DNA of 64,000 nucleotides from Erysipelotrichaceae bacterium 66202529 (GCA_017161075.1 CP046174.1:3348001-3412000), one strand, 5' to 3'; shown: positions 54,374 to 62,579, counted from the first letter of the stretch. Notes: generated by a model from the sequence alone, not told the origin. Translations and numbers: made by a program.

Positions 54374-55378
54374 TTAAAAGAGTGATGGTTGAAAACTTTT
54401 GTACTTATTAGCTTTTTTAGGTCTATATAGTAATAAAGATTCATATCGCATTTTACCATATAGATGCTCCCACTTCTGCTTTCTTTTTTCCTCGTACATA
54501 GTATCAAAGGGTAAGCATACATTTTGAGCAATATAAACATCTTGCATCCAATTCATTGCAACCATGTATCTGTTTGGTTCATATTCATTTAATTTTTTTA
54601 GATCATCCGCCAAATGCAATGAAAATGGACATAAAAAACACCCTGTACGTTTATACCCATACATTGTATAGGCATTAGACAAGGGTGTCGCATATTTCTG
54701 TATAAACTGTTCTATATCATTATCTGTCCAATCAATAATTGGCATCTTGATAATTAGATTTTTTCTATAGGCTGTACATAATTTACCGCCATTTTTAAGT
54801 CTTTGAGATGCGTTTAATTCTCTTGCACCTCCTTCAGCTATGCGCAGTCCAGTTATGTATCCTTTCATTAAGTTTTGCTTTGCAAAATCTTCAAATGGTC
54901 TTTTTTTCAAATACTTACAACATTTCTCTGATACTTTTATATTAAAATCAGGATGAAGTAAATGCATATCTTTATTGGCTAAGCGTGTTTTAGTAAATTT
55001 ACTATTGACACCAACCAACAAGTCTAAAGCTGTTTGGTCTTTTCTTGCTTGCCATCGAAATAAATTTTCACTCTTTAACTTTGATTTCATTGGTTTGCCA
55101 TAATTTGTTATAATCCAAGGAAACAACTTATTTGGATCAGGTCTTATTACCACTGTATTAGGATAATAGTTTTCAGATATATGTGAAACAAAATTATTAG
55201 TAGCATTAAGCTCTAATCCTGTATTACAATATATGGCTGGTATTGCGTTGATAGGTAAGGTATATATATCTTGGCACATTTTGATTAAGGCAAGAACTAC
55301 CATACTATCTTTACCGCCTGAGAATGATAAGTAGCATTTTCCACCTGTTTCATAGTATAGAGACTCTATTCGCTCCAT
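54374..55378 (-). CDS. PAPS-reductase-like adenine nucleotide alpha hydrolase
   Basis: 334 aa. PP-loop motif SFSGGKDSMVVLAL near residue 20, then the family's YCNTGLE and WTDNDIEQFI motifs, and Cys in CCKYLKK and CFLCPF that could hold an iron-sulfur cluster. Proteins of this family occur in phages and ICEs and include IbrA and DndC, which use activated nucleotides for sulfur or nucleic-acid chemistry; true sulfate assimilation is unlikely here. The frame is open 17 codons upstream of the ATG (GDKINNDLNRKIVVAMERIE), and those residues look like native N-terminal helix, so the real start may be non-ATG. Confidence 0.8.
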   Translation of the reverse strand: MERIESLYYETGGKCYLSFSGGKDSMVVLALIKMCQDIYTLPINAIPAIYCNTGLELNATNNFVSHISENYYPNTVVIRPDPNKLFPWIITNYGKPMKSKLKSENLFRWQARKDQTALDLLVGVNSKFTKTRLANKDMHLLHPDFNIKVSEKCCKYLKKRPFEDFAKQNLMKGYITGLRIAEGGARELNASQRLKNGGKLCTAYRKNLIIKMPIIDWTDNDIEQFIQKYATPLSNAYTMYGYKRTGCFLCPFSLHLADDLKKLNEYEPNRYMVAMNWMQDVYIAQNVCLPFDTMYEEKRKQKWEHLYGKMRYESLLLYRPKKANKYKSFQPSLF

Positions 55379-55498
55379 CGCAACTACTATTTTCCTATTT
55401 AGATCATTGTTTATTTTATCGCCTCACTTTCTTAATACAGATAATAGTTTTTATGTTGGTAGTCTAATATGAATCAAAGTTTCACCTCCTTGGAATGT

Positions 55499-55532
55499 AA
55501 AAAGGGCATTGCTCAAATGAGATATGCCCTTT
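55499..55532 (-). terminator. terminator of the right-end regulatory operon
   Basis: Minus strand AAAGGGCAT ... ATGCCCTTT, 9-bp perfect stem, followed by TTTAC. Confidence 0.75.
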
Positions 55533-55570
55533 ACTTCCATACTAATATATTACTATCATTCGATGGGGAA

Positions 55571-55587
55571 TGAAACTGACAGTTTCA
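55571..55587. repeat. 17-bp perfect palindrome, possible centromere or operator
   Basis: TGAAACTG A CAGTTTCA. Built from the same GAAAC/GTTTC arms as bacterial parS but in the opposite arrangement. ParA/ParB genes are 1 kb away. Confidence 0.5.
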
Positions 55588-55690
55588 TTTTCAAACATCA
55601 ATCAAAATATGATGAAATATTGATTATTACAGGTCAATATTAACCCTATTTTATCATTCATTAGTAACTTAGAAGTAAAACGTTGTCATA

Positions 55691-55714
55691 AATATCATTC
55701 AAAATATCATTCAA
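55691..55714. repeat. tandem 12-bp repeat
   Basis: Two exact copies of AATATCATTCAA, just past the stop of the 132-aa gene. Confidence 0.6.
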
Positions 55715-55721
55715 AATTTTA

Positions 55722-56120
55722 TCAATCTATATACTCGACGATATCCAAATTCACAGCTAAACAGAATAAAGCTTCTTTATAGCTCTTTGTAAATCCATGA
55801 ATTTGTTTTTTTAAATCACTGATATCATGATTTTTAATATAGATTTCAGTTATGATATATCTTTGCTTATAGGGAAGTTTGCTAATTGCATTTAAAGTAT
55901 CTTTAATTAACTTTATTTCCTGATCACTTGCTACTATTTTATTTATGACTTGTTTTTCATAATCACTATTATTGTTATCAGGCAATTTTATTATACCTGT
56001 ATTTGATCTAAACTTATTTTGCACTAGATAGTCCTGTGACAGAATTAAGTTTCTGAATCGTTCTAATATCAAATTTATTTTTAAGATAGTTAAGTCACGA
56101 TCAATTTTATTGTATCTCAT
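55722..56120 (-). CDS. sigma-region-4-like/ArpU-like regulator 1, 132 aa
   Basis: The C-terminal half LNAISKLPYKQRYIITEIYIKNHDISDLKKQ ... SYKEALFCLAVNLDIVEYI has the length and pattern of a sigma region 4 helix-turn-helix, as in ArpU-type regulators. It resembles the gene immediately upstream and overlaps it by 14 nt. Assignment is tentative. Confidence 0.6.
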   Translation of the reverse strand: MRYNKIDRDLTILKINLILERFRNLILSQDYLVQNKFRSNTGIIKLPDNNNSDYEKQVINKIVASDQEIKLIKDTLNAISKLPYKQRYIITEIYIKNHDISDLKKQIHGFTKSYKEALFCLAVNLDIVEYID

Positions 56121-56475
56121 AAAACACCGCCTCTCCTAATAATAAAGCTAAATTGATATGTGCTTTACGTAACAATCTATGTACATTTGTATTAGACACG
56201 TATTCTTTGGTTTCCTCTATAGTGTACTTCATCACATATATACTATAGATTATTTCAGCTTGGATTGCTGGTATTTTATCTAAAGCACATGTAATAGTTG
56301 TAACATACTCTATTTCTCCAGCACTTGCATTTTCATCATTTACAATAAGACGATTACACCATAATGGATTACGCATATCAATACTATATCTGCCTGATTG
56401 CATGATAATAGCATAAATGTTCAAACGTTCCTTTATGTTTTTTATTGTCTTTTTGTTATTGATTTCTGCTAACAT
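56107..56475 (-). CDS. sigma-region-4-like/ArpU-like regulator 2, 122 aa
   Basis: C-terminal ALDKIPAIQAEIIYSIYVMKYTIEETKEYV ... RLLRKAHINLALLLGEAVFYEI parallels the 132-aa protein downstream residue for residue in pattern. Probably a diverged tandem duplicate. Role tentative; such proteins regulate ICE or phage late genes. Confidence 0.6.
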   Translation of the reverse strand: MLAEINNKKTIKNIKERLNIYAIIMQSGRYSIDMRNPLWCNRLIVNDENASAGEIEYVTTITCALDKIPAIQAEIIYSIYVMKYTIEETKEYVSNTNVHRLLRKAHINLALLLGEAVFYEIQ

Positions 56476-56477
56476 AA

Positions 56478-56684
56478 CTAATTTTTAATTGGCGTAGAAA
56501 TACGAATTTCATTGATTGTTGCATATAGAATTTCAATGAGTGTGTTGCGATTTATGATTTCTCCTTCGATCATGATTTCAAAGGTAGTTTTAAGACTATC
56601 AAATACAAGTACTAAATCGCTGTTTAAAACAATGTTTGTCTCATCATTTTCTCTTGTGATAGCTAAAATCGTTACATCTTCCAT
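56478..56684 (-). CDS. hypothetical 68-aa protein
   Basis: Small strand-rich acidic protein (MEDVTILAITRENDETNIVLN...). Packed between ParB and the sigma-like pair with 1-2 nt gaps, so it is a real operon member. Family not recognised. Confidence 0.65.
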   Translation of the reverse strand: MEDVTILAITRENDETNIVLNSDLVLVFDSLKTTFEIMIEGEIINRNTLIEILYATINEIRISTPIKN

Positions 56685-56685
56685 T

Positions 56686-57396
56686 TTAATTTTCTCCTTT
56701 TTCTATGTTTTTTAACAATGTTATAACATGGGCAATTTGTTGAGTTGCTCCACCATTACATTCATTTTCTGCAATCTCCAATAATTTCTCGATTTGCTTA
56801 ATGGTCTTAGATAACATGGTTTCAAAGCTGATCTTTTGTGGTTCTCTTTCCTTTTTTTCTTTAGGCTCTTGACCCTCAGCTTTAGCGATCCAGTTGGATG
56901 CAGTTCTACCTTTCTTGTGTATCATTCTTCCAACCCATTCTCTTTTTTCACCTTTAGGTCGTAAACCATTTGCTTTGAAATACTCATATCTTTTTAATAC
57001 AAGTCTAGTGAATTCAATCATTTCATTTTCATTCATATCTCTTGTATCATTTGCTCTATTGATTTGTTCGTATTCCATCAAGGCATTATCTGATTTCGTT
57101 AAAATATAACAGGGGACTGCATCTTCATACTCTCTATCATTAAATAGATAGGTTTCATCTTTAGCAAAGATTTTTGATATGGCGGTGTATCTTCGTTCAC
57201 CACTTATCAAAGTAAAAGTACCATCATCATTCTTGTAAACTGATAATGGTACTAATAAGCCTGAAACTTGAATGTCTAATACAAGCGTATCTATATCTAT
57301 AATTGGGTTATCATTTAAAGGATTTTTTTTGATCTTATCAATTTCAATATCCTTTATAATCATGCCCTTGGATGCTTCATTAAGAACAAAGCCCAT
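56686..57396 (-). CDS. parB: ParB-like partition/regulatory protein
   Basis: 236 aa. ParB N-terminal nuclease-like fold: KKNPLNDNPIID, then GLLVPLSVYKNDDGTFTLISGERRYTAI (about 52-80), the GERR box, followed by a helix-turn-helix-like KKGRTASNWIAKAEG (about 160). C terminus helical. Directly downstream of ParA (1-nt gap). It may stabilise the excised circular ICE or act as regulator. Confidence 0.9.
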   Translation of the reverse strand: MGFVLNEASKGMIIKDIEIDKIKKNPLNDNPIIDIDTLVLDIQVSGLLVPLSVYKNDDGTFTLISGERRYTAISKIFAKDETYLFNDREYEDAVPCYILTKSDNALMEYEQINRANDTRDMNENEMIEFTRLVLKRYEYFKANGLRPKGEKREWVGRMIHKKGRTASNWIAKAEGQEPKEKKEREPQKISFETMLSKTIKQIEKLLEIAENECNGGATQQIAHVITLLKNIEKGEN

Positions 57397-57397
57397 A

Positions 57398-58192
57398 TTA
57401 TTCTCTAGTTAGGATATCCAAGATTTCTGTGGCAAGTCTTTTGTAATCATGACCAACATTGTATTGTTTACTATAATCAACAACTAAATCATGTTTCAAT
57501 GACAGTTTAGTTATAGGTTTTGCTTGATATCGAATCTTTGTTGATAAGACCATACCTTGAAACAGGGGATCACTCTCGATATCAGCAATTTTTTCTTTAT
57601 CGTCATTATTACGATTGACCATTGTAAACAGGATTTTTAAATCAATTCTGCGATCATAATTATCCTCTAAAGCAATATCGTCTATATATTGGCGCAAAGA
57701 ATATAACCCTGTTATGCTACCGTCATCTGTTTTGCTAGGTGCTAGTATCATATCGGCTGATAAACAGATGTTAAGGAACATTAAATCCTCACTGTTATGA
57801 CAATCAATAATACAGATGTCATAATCATTTTTAAATCTTTTGAGAACCTTAGATAAACGCTTTGTTTGCTCCATTTTACCTAACTGGATACGTATAAATG
57901 CTTCTTTAAGCTTATTTTCATGAGTACCAATCAGATCAATACCACATTTTGTATGTATAAGACATTCATTACAATAACGATCAAGTTCAGATTTTGTATC
58001 AATGGTTATTAGATTATCCATGCCGATAATCACATCCTTATCATCAATAAAATAACGAGTGCAGTCTGCTTGCTCGTTATAGTCAATAAGTAATACTCTC
58101 ATGCCAAGTAAATTTAATCCTTGGCTCAAATTAACAGCAGTTACCGTTTTTCCGACACCGCCTTTTCTTTGATAAATTGCAATAGTTTTCAT
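57398..58192 (-). CDS. parA: ParA-family ATPase
   Basis: 264 aa from ATG 58192 (AAGGAG 8 nt upstream; the frame is open further but inside the previous gene). Deviant Walker A KGGVGKT near residue 9, Walker A' ILLIDYNEQAD-like segment near 36 and Walker B ICIIDCHNSED near 113. Partner of ParB for maintenance of the circular intermediate. Confidence 0.92.
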   Translation of the reverse strand: MKTIAIYQRKGGVGKTVTAVNLSQGLNLLGMRVLLIDYNEQADCTRYFIDDKDVIIGMDNLITIDTKSELDRYCNECLIHTKCGIDLIGTHENKLKEAFIRIQLGKMEQTKRLSKVLKRFKNDYDICIIDCHNSEDLMFLNICLSADMILAPSKTDDGSITGLYSLRQYIDDIALEDNYDRRIDLKILFTMVNRNNDDKEKIADIESDPLFQGMVLSTKIRYQAKPITKLSLKHDLVVDYSKQYNVGHDYKRLATEILDILTRE

Positions 58193-58229
58193 TTTTTTAG
58201 CTCCTTTCTCATCTCCTCTCAAAGTGAAT

Positions 58230-58835
58230 CTATAATTCTTCTTCATCCTCATTTTCATCAAATTCTTGCTCAGTAATATCCAAGTCCATATTCTGCTGAT
58301 TTGCTAAATTTCTTAATTGTCTAACTGCACCATATGATAAGTAATTCAAACCTTGAGGTGTTTCAGTACCTTGAATAGCCTCATTATTAACAACACGAAT
58401 CAGTTGTAATAGTTCCTCAAATGATAATGATTTCAAATGGTTTGTGATTGTATCAAAATATGGATTACTCGATTTTTTTATGCTGTCACTGTAATTCATG
58501 TGAGTATTAAGACAGGATTCAGATTTTGCATAAATGATATTGAGATCCTCAAGTACTTTCATAGCTGTCCTTACCTCGTTTGGGATAAGTCTTGCTATAT
58601 TTCTTTGTGAAGTATTGCTCCAGATTAGATTTTGGATTTCACAAGTTTTAATGTAGTCCCACATGAATAACTCATCTATAGAAAGAGTGTTCAAATCTTC
58701 TAGCGTAAGATTATGTGTTTTGAGAAAATCATATCCGTATTCTTTTTCATAATATTCATTGTTCACGATAAGCTTTATTAGACTATCTTTTATATCATCT
58801 AGCTCAACTCGTGGTGGTTTTACTATTTTTTGCAT
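58230..58835 (-). CDS. unknown 201-aa protein, first gene of the ICE operon
   Basis: Start at ATG 58835 behind AGGAGG. Helical, soluble, with a strongly acidic C terminus (DITEQEFDENEDEEEL). The middle contains SQRNIARLIPNEVRTAMKVLEDLNIIYAK, which could be a winged-helix recognition region. It precedes ParA and is the gene nearest attR, so it may be a replication initiator or regulator; neither can be shown. Confidence 0.65.
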   Translation of the reverse strand: MQKIVKPPRVELDDIKDSLIKLIVNNEYYEKEYGYDFLKTHNLTLEDLNTLSIDELFMWDYIKTCEIQNLIWSNTSQRNIARLIPNEVRTAMKVLEDLNIIYAKSESCLNTHMNYSDSIKKSSNPYFDTITNHLKSLSFEELLQLIRVVNNEAIQGTETPQGLNYLSYGAVRQLRNLANQQNMDLDITEQEFDENEDEEEL

Positions 58836-58858
58836 TTTTTCCTCCTTGTATAAGAAAA

Positions 58859-58879
58859 GGGTTGCCATATAGACAACCC
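58859..58879 (-). promoter_or_regulatory. hairpin in the leader of the first ICE gene
   Basis: GGGTTG / CAACCC separated by 9 nt, 24 nt upstream of the 201-aa gene start. No T run on the minus strand long enough for a terminator; possible leader element. Confidence 0.4.
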
Positions 58880-59001
58880 AAGACAAAGAACAACATTAAC
58901 TATTTTTATTTACTTTTTCTCAATAGAACCTTTATTTTAAAGCAATGTAGATATTGTCAAACAAATATTATTCAAAATCGTATGTATAGGATTTTAGAGG
59001 G

Positions 59002-60186
59002 TCACATTTGAACATCGAACCACGGATATCCCCCGAATATTTCATCTGCACATTCTCCCGATAAAGCAACTGTACAATACTTGCGTATTTCCTTACAGAA
59101 CAGCAGTAAGGAGCTGTCCACATCCGCCATACCGGGTAAATCTCTGGCATCCACTGCCGTATACAGAGCATCTACCAGATCCTCGGTCTTTAACACGATG
59201 TTATGATGCTCACTCTGCAGAAAATCCTGCATGACTGCTATATAATGCTGATCGGAATTGGGTTGAAATTTTGTAGCGTGAAAGTATTTCTCATTATCCT
59301 CATAATTTACCGAAAAGGTATGCAGCGTTTTTCCCTGCTTTTTAAATTCCCGCGCTGCCACTGCAGATATAATACTGGAATCCAGGCCGCCTGATAAAAA
59401 GGTTGCGACATCTACATCGGCAACCAGCTGCCGCCGTATAGCATCCAGTACGAGGTCATGGACGGTTTGTACCGTTGTTTCAAAATCATCCGTATGTGCT
59501 ATATCCTGTAAATGATAATAGGTAGTCAATCGCATTCCCTGATGATCATACCATGCATATTGTCCTGGCTTTACCTCACGTATATTATGAAATACACCAT
59601 ATCCTGGAGTTCTTCCAGGCCCTATGAGCATAATTTCCGCTATGCCATCCGCATGTAAAACAGGGTCGATGCATGGATGTGCCAGCAGCGTTTTGATTTC
59701 TGAAGCAAAGATCATCGCTCCATCCTGCAGCGTGTAAAATAACGGCTTTACGCCCATGCGATCCCGTGCCATAAACAAGCGGCGCTCTTTGTTATCCCAT
59801 ACGGCAAATGCAAAAATACCATTCAGCTTTTCAACCACGTTCTCCTTCCATTCAATAAACGCCTGCAGCAATACCTCTGTATCACTTGTTTCCTGAAAGC
59901 TGTATCCCCTTTCCTTCAGTTCTCTGCGTAACTCCTCTGTATTATACAGCTCTCCATTATAGACCATGATGTAGCGTGGATTTCCTTTTAGCTGCATTGG
60001 CTGTATCCCATGCTCTATATCCATAACGCTCAATCTCGCATGAAGCAGTGTTACCGATACATCAGTATACGTATGCTGCTGATCCGGACCTCTGCGCTTC
60101 ATCGTTTGCATCATCGCCTCTACCGCCTGCAGATTTCTATACGTAAGACGATTCTCTCCATCTACAATACCTGCAATACCACACAT
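59002..60186 (-). pseudogene. asnB: asnB, 5' fragment truncated by the ICE
   Basis: N-terminal 389 native residues of glutamine-hydrolysing asparagine synthetase plus five ICE-encoded residues (FDVQM) and a stop. Contains the glutaminase domain with nucleophile Cys2 (MCGIAGIVDG), RGPDQQH and NGELYN, and the synthetase PP-loop SGGLDSS near residue 265 up to the GECADEIFGGYPW motif. It keeps its own start and ribosome binding site (AAGGAGGATATAAT), so a truncated protein with an intact glutaminase domain is probably made. The rest of the synthetase domain is 43.9 kb away at 14,478-15,151. Confidence 0.94.
59019..59024. repeat. ICE right junction core (attR side)
   Basis: ACCACG, direct repeat of 15,146-15,151. 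The ICE end inside it reads, on the minus strand, TCGATGTTCAAATGTGACCC, an imperfect inverse of the left end. Confidence 0.85.
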
Positions 60187-60198
60187 ATTATATCCTCC

Positions 60199-60237
60199 TT
60201 AAAAAAGGGGTTCTCCCCGTTACAGAAGAACACCCTT
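60199..60237 (-). terminator. terminator/attenuator immediately upstream of asnB
   Basis: Minus strand AAGGGTGTTCT ... AGAACCCCTT with one bulge, followed by six T, ending only 2-3 nt before the asnB ribosome binding site. It ends the AmmeMemoRadiSam operon and may also attenuate asnB. Confidence 0.7.
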
Positions 60238-60278
60238 GTTCCATAGTAGTATATGCGATTTTTCTGTATTGTTTCCTG

Positions 60279-61103
60279 TCAGATGTTTCCAGCATAGACA
60301 TGCTTCAGCCATTTGGATGCCACTTTTACGGCACGAAAGAGCAGCTCTTTGTCCGTGGCAGCTTCCTGCTGCATATGATAGCGCGGGAAAAACCGTGTCA
60401 AATGCAGCGGTATTTCCGGATTCAGTGAAGCAAGCCATACAGCCTCCTGCTCTATCAACTTCAAATCATCATGAATCCCCGGCACCATGAGGGAAGTAAT
60501 TTCCACATGAATCCTTTGACTGGCAAGCTCCACAAAGCGCAGAACTGTTTTAAAATCGCCCTGCAGCCTTCTGTATCCGTCTTCACGAAATGCCTTGATA
60601 TCAATATTCATGGCATCAACATATGGAAGAAGCTCGAGCAGCTTTGCTTCCTTGATACAGCCGTTGGTGACAATCACATTTTTCAGTCCATACCGATGTG
60701 CAAGTCTGCAGGTATCAAGGACTAATTCAAAATTGATCAGCGGCTCATTATACGTATAGGCAATACCGATATTTCCCTGCGGTTTTAGTTGGAGTGCAAG
60801 ATCGACAATTTCCTGCGGCTGCATGAGCTTCACAAAAGGAGCATCTGAATGCATGGATATCTCATGATTCTGGCAGAAGGGACAACGCATATTGCAGCCC
60901 ATACTGCCAATGGACAAAATCTGTGCTCCAGGATAAAAGTGACGAAGCGGCTTTTTTTCAACCGGATCCAGTGCCATCGAGGATATTTTTCCATAGGTGG
61001 TGGATACAGGCTTTCCTTCTTTCAGCGTTCTGACACCGCAGAATCCCGTTTGTCCCTCCTGCAGCTGACAGGCATGCGGACACAGATCACATACGGTCTT
61101 CAT
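60279..61103 (-). CDS. AmmeMemoRadiSam system radical SAM enzyme
   Basis: 274 aa from ATG 61103 (MKTVCDLCPHACQLQEG). Radical-SAM motif CNMRCPFCQNH (CxxxCxxC) near residue 68; an extra N-terminal CDLCPHAC...GFCGVR Cys set; the family is the PflA-like AmmeMemoRadiSam enzyme. Substrate unknown in bacteria. It overlaps the Memo/AMMECR1 gene by 17 nt, so the three-part system is encoded by two genes. Confidence 0.9.
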   Translation of the reverse strand: MKTVCDLCPHACQLQEGQTGFCGVRTLKEGKPVSTTYGKISSMALDPVEKKPLRHFYPGAQILSIGSMGCNMRCPFCQNHEISMHSDAPFVKLMQPQEIVDLALQLKPQGNIGIAYTYNEPLINFELVLDTCRLAHRYGLKNVIVTNGCIKEAKLLELLPYVDAMNIDIKAFREDGYRRLQGDFKTVLRFVELASQRIHVEITSLMVPGIHDDLKLIEQEAVWLASLNPEIPLHLTRFFPRYHMQQEAATDKELLFRAVKVASKWLKHVYAGNI

Positions 61104-62406
61104 GATGCCGTACGACTTCAAACCGCTCCAGCATAAACGGTTCATCCGGATCCATTCCAGCCTTGTTTAAAGCAATACGTATCTGCTGCAACGGCGTGTT
61201 CACACCCTCCAGATCAGGAAGCAGTAAGCCACGGCGATGTTCATCACTGACGATAACACCATAACGCTTTACATCCAGTTCCTCCAGACTTTCAATCTGT
61301 TCAGCTTCCTTCAGCACATCCACACTATACTCCAGATATTGCAGCTCCTTTTCTTCCACCGGCATAAAGCGGGGATCTCTTGTACCAGCAGATATAGCAT
61401 TGGAAATTATCTCCTGTGCCAGATTCTCCTGAACCGGTGCAATCGTTCCGATACAGCCACGAAGCTCCCCGAATTTTTTCAGAGATACAAAGACGCCTCC
61501 CCGCCGTTGAAGCAATTCTTTTGGCAGGGTGCTGCGTACTGGCAGCACGGTTTGTGAACGGATGTATACCTCCAGAGATTCTCTGGCAAGCGCTACATAT
61601 GGATCCTTTTTCATCACACTGATAATGGCCGTCGCATAGCCGACTCCAAAAGGGCCCTCATAGGATAGGAACTGGGAATCAATCGGATATGCCTGCAATA
61701 CACCGTACAGCATTAGAAATGCAGGATAGCCGCAATTTGCACTTTCTTCAACAATCTCCTCGTCCATATCGAGCAGCCGGGCATAATCGTTATCCTTTAT
61801 GATGCTTACAATCTGTTCATCAAACACCGCTCCCAAAGGATGTAAGCCATACGGCCCATCCTCCTTCAGTTTATGCGACAGATCACCACTCGCAATGACA
61901 GCCACATTACGCTGTGATTCATCAATTACTCTGCGTAAACAATCACCAAACAGCACCTGCGTATTGCGATCCAGTCCACTGACAGAAATGCGTACCAATC
62001 GAAAATCCGTATACTCCTGAAGAATAAAATGCAGCGGTACCATCGTACCATGATCCAGGGTCTGATTCTGTTCTCCCAGTGTACCGGCAGGCAATCCCTG
62101 TGCAGCGGCGGCATTGCACAGCATATCCACAAAATCCTCATCATACAAAACCTTCATGTCAGAATCCTCTACACCGAAGGCTTCAAAATTCCCATAGGCC
62201 TGTGCACCCTGAGAAATCTGTATATAATCCCGATAACATGGTGCATGCGGTGAAAATATAATAATGGTCTGCGGCTTTGTCGCTGCTATATCATGCGCAA
62301 TCATACGATAGGCATTCACCGTATTCTGAATACTGCGTTCCTGTCCCTTTCCAACTTCCGGCAGAATGATTGGAGGATGCGGAACAATATATGCTTTCTT
62401 TAACAT
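61087..62406 (-). CDS. Memo-like (LigB) / AMMECR1 fusion protein
   Basis: 439 aa from ATG 62406 (GGAAGTG 5 nt upstream). Residues about 1-260 are the Memo/class III extradiol dioxygenase-like domain with metal-ligand His motifs (PHPPIILPEVG, SPHAPCYRDY, LDHGTMVPLHFI, SGDLSHKL). Residues about 265-435 are AMMECR1 (RGGVFVSLKKFGELRGCIGTI, with the LRGCIG signature). This is the A+B fusion of the AmmeMemoRadiSam system; its reaction is not known. Confidence 0.92.
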   Translation of the reverse strand: MLKKAYIVPHPPIILPEVGKGQERSIQNTVNAYRMIAHDIAATKPQTIIIFSPHAPCYRDYIQISQGAQAYGNFEAFGVEDSDMKVLYDEDFVDMLCNAAAAQGLPAGTLGEQNQTLDHGTMVPLHFILQEYTDFRLVRISVSGLDRNTQVLFGDCLRRVIDESQRNVAVIASGDLSHKLKEDGPYGLHPLGAVFDEQIVSIIKDNDYARLLDMDEEIVEESANCGYPAFLMLYGVLQAYPIDSQFLSYEGPFGVGYATAIISVMKKDPYVALARESLEVYIRSQTVLPVRSTLPKELLQRRGGVFVSLKKFGELRGCIGTIAPVQENLAQEIISNAISAGTRDPRFMPVEEKELQYLEYSVDVLKEAEQIESLEELDVKRYGVIVSDEHRRGLLLPDLEGVNTPLQQIRIALNKAGMDPDEPFMLERFEVVRHHEDRM

Positions 62407-62537
62407 CGTATCACTTCCTTTATCTTCATTATACACATTCTTGCCTTCTTTTTAAACCTCTCCATGGAAATATACAGCACCGTTAAACTGTCTCATCCAT
62501 ATACAAACAATATATCGTCTGTCTACCTCTCCATACG

Positions 62538-62565
62538 AAAAAGAGAACCGCAAGGTATGCGATTC
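62538..62565 (-). terminator. terminator downstream of mreB
   Basis: Minus strand GAATCGCA ... TGCGGTTC (one wobble) then TCTTTTT. Confidence 0.7.
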
Positions 62566-62579
62566 CCGTTATATCAATG

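Larger units (their letters stand above)
55379..55721. other. 343-nt non-coding region with repeats
   Basis: No gene longer than a possible 8-codon leader (TTG after GGAGGTGAAAC near 55,480). It holds a terminator, a 17-bp palindrome and a 12-bp tandem repeat, listed separately. It is the only large gap in the right half of the ICE. Confidence 0.6.
15146..59018. mobile_element. integrative and conjugative element inserted in asnB
   Basis: About 43,873 bp. Boundaries are fixed by the split asnB, by the ACCACG direct repeat and by inverted half-sites at both ends. It contains serine recombinases, a sigma-like regulator, oriT, relaxase, VirD4, VirB4, VirB6-like, PrgI-like and pilin-like proteins, an M23 hydrolase, ParA/ParB, a primase-like protein and a large adhesin, so it looks self-transmissible. 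It is more AT-rich than the flanks. No antibiotic-resistance gene was seen. Removing it with one core copy restores a 611-aa AsnB frame. The general plan recalls Clostridial Tn1549/CTn-type elements, but recombination is by serine and not tyrosine enzymes. Confidence 0.93.

Noticed and set aside
55379..59018. Integrated plasmid, because of ParA/ParB and a primase-like gene
   Set aside because: The genes are continuous with the conjugation operon and bounded by the same att site, and ParAB is common on ICEs.
15146..59024. tRNA gene as ICE attachment site
   Set aside because: No tRNA-like sequence at either junction; the target is clearly asnB.
60187..60278. T-box riboswitch ahead of asnB
   Set aside because: Only 92 nt are available between the radical-SAM gene and asnB, and no specifier loop or T-box sequence is present; just a terminator hairpin.
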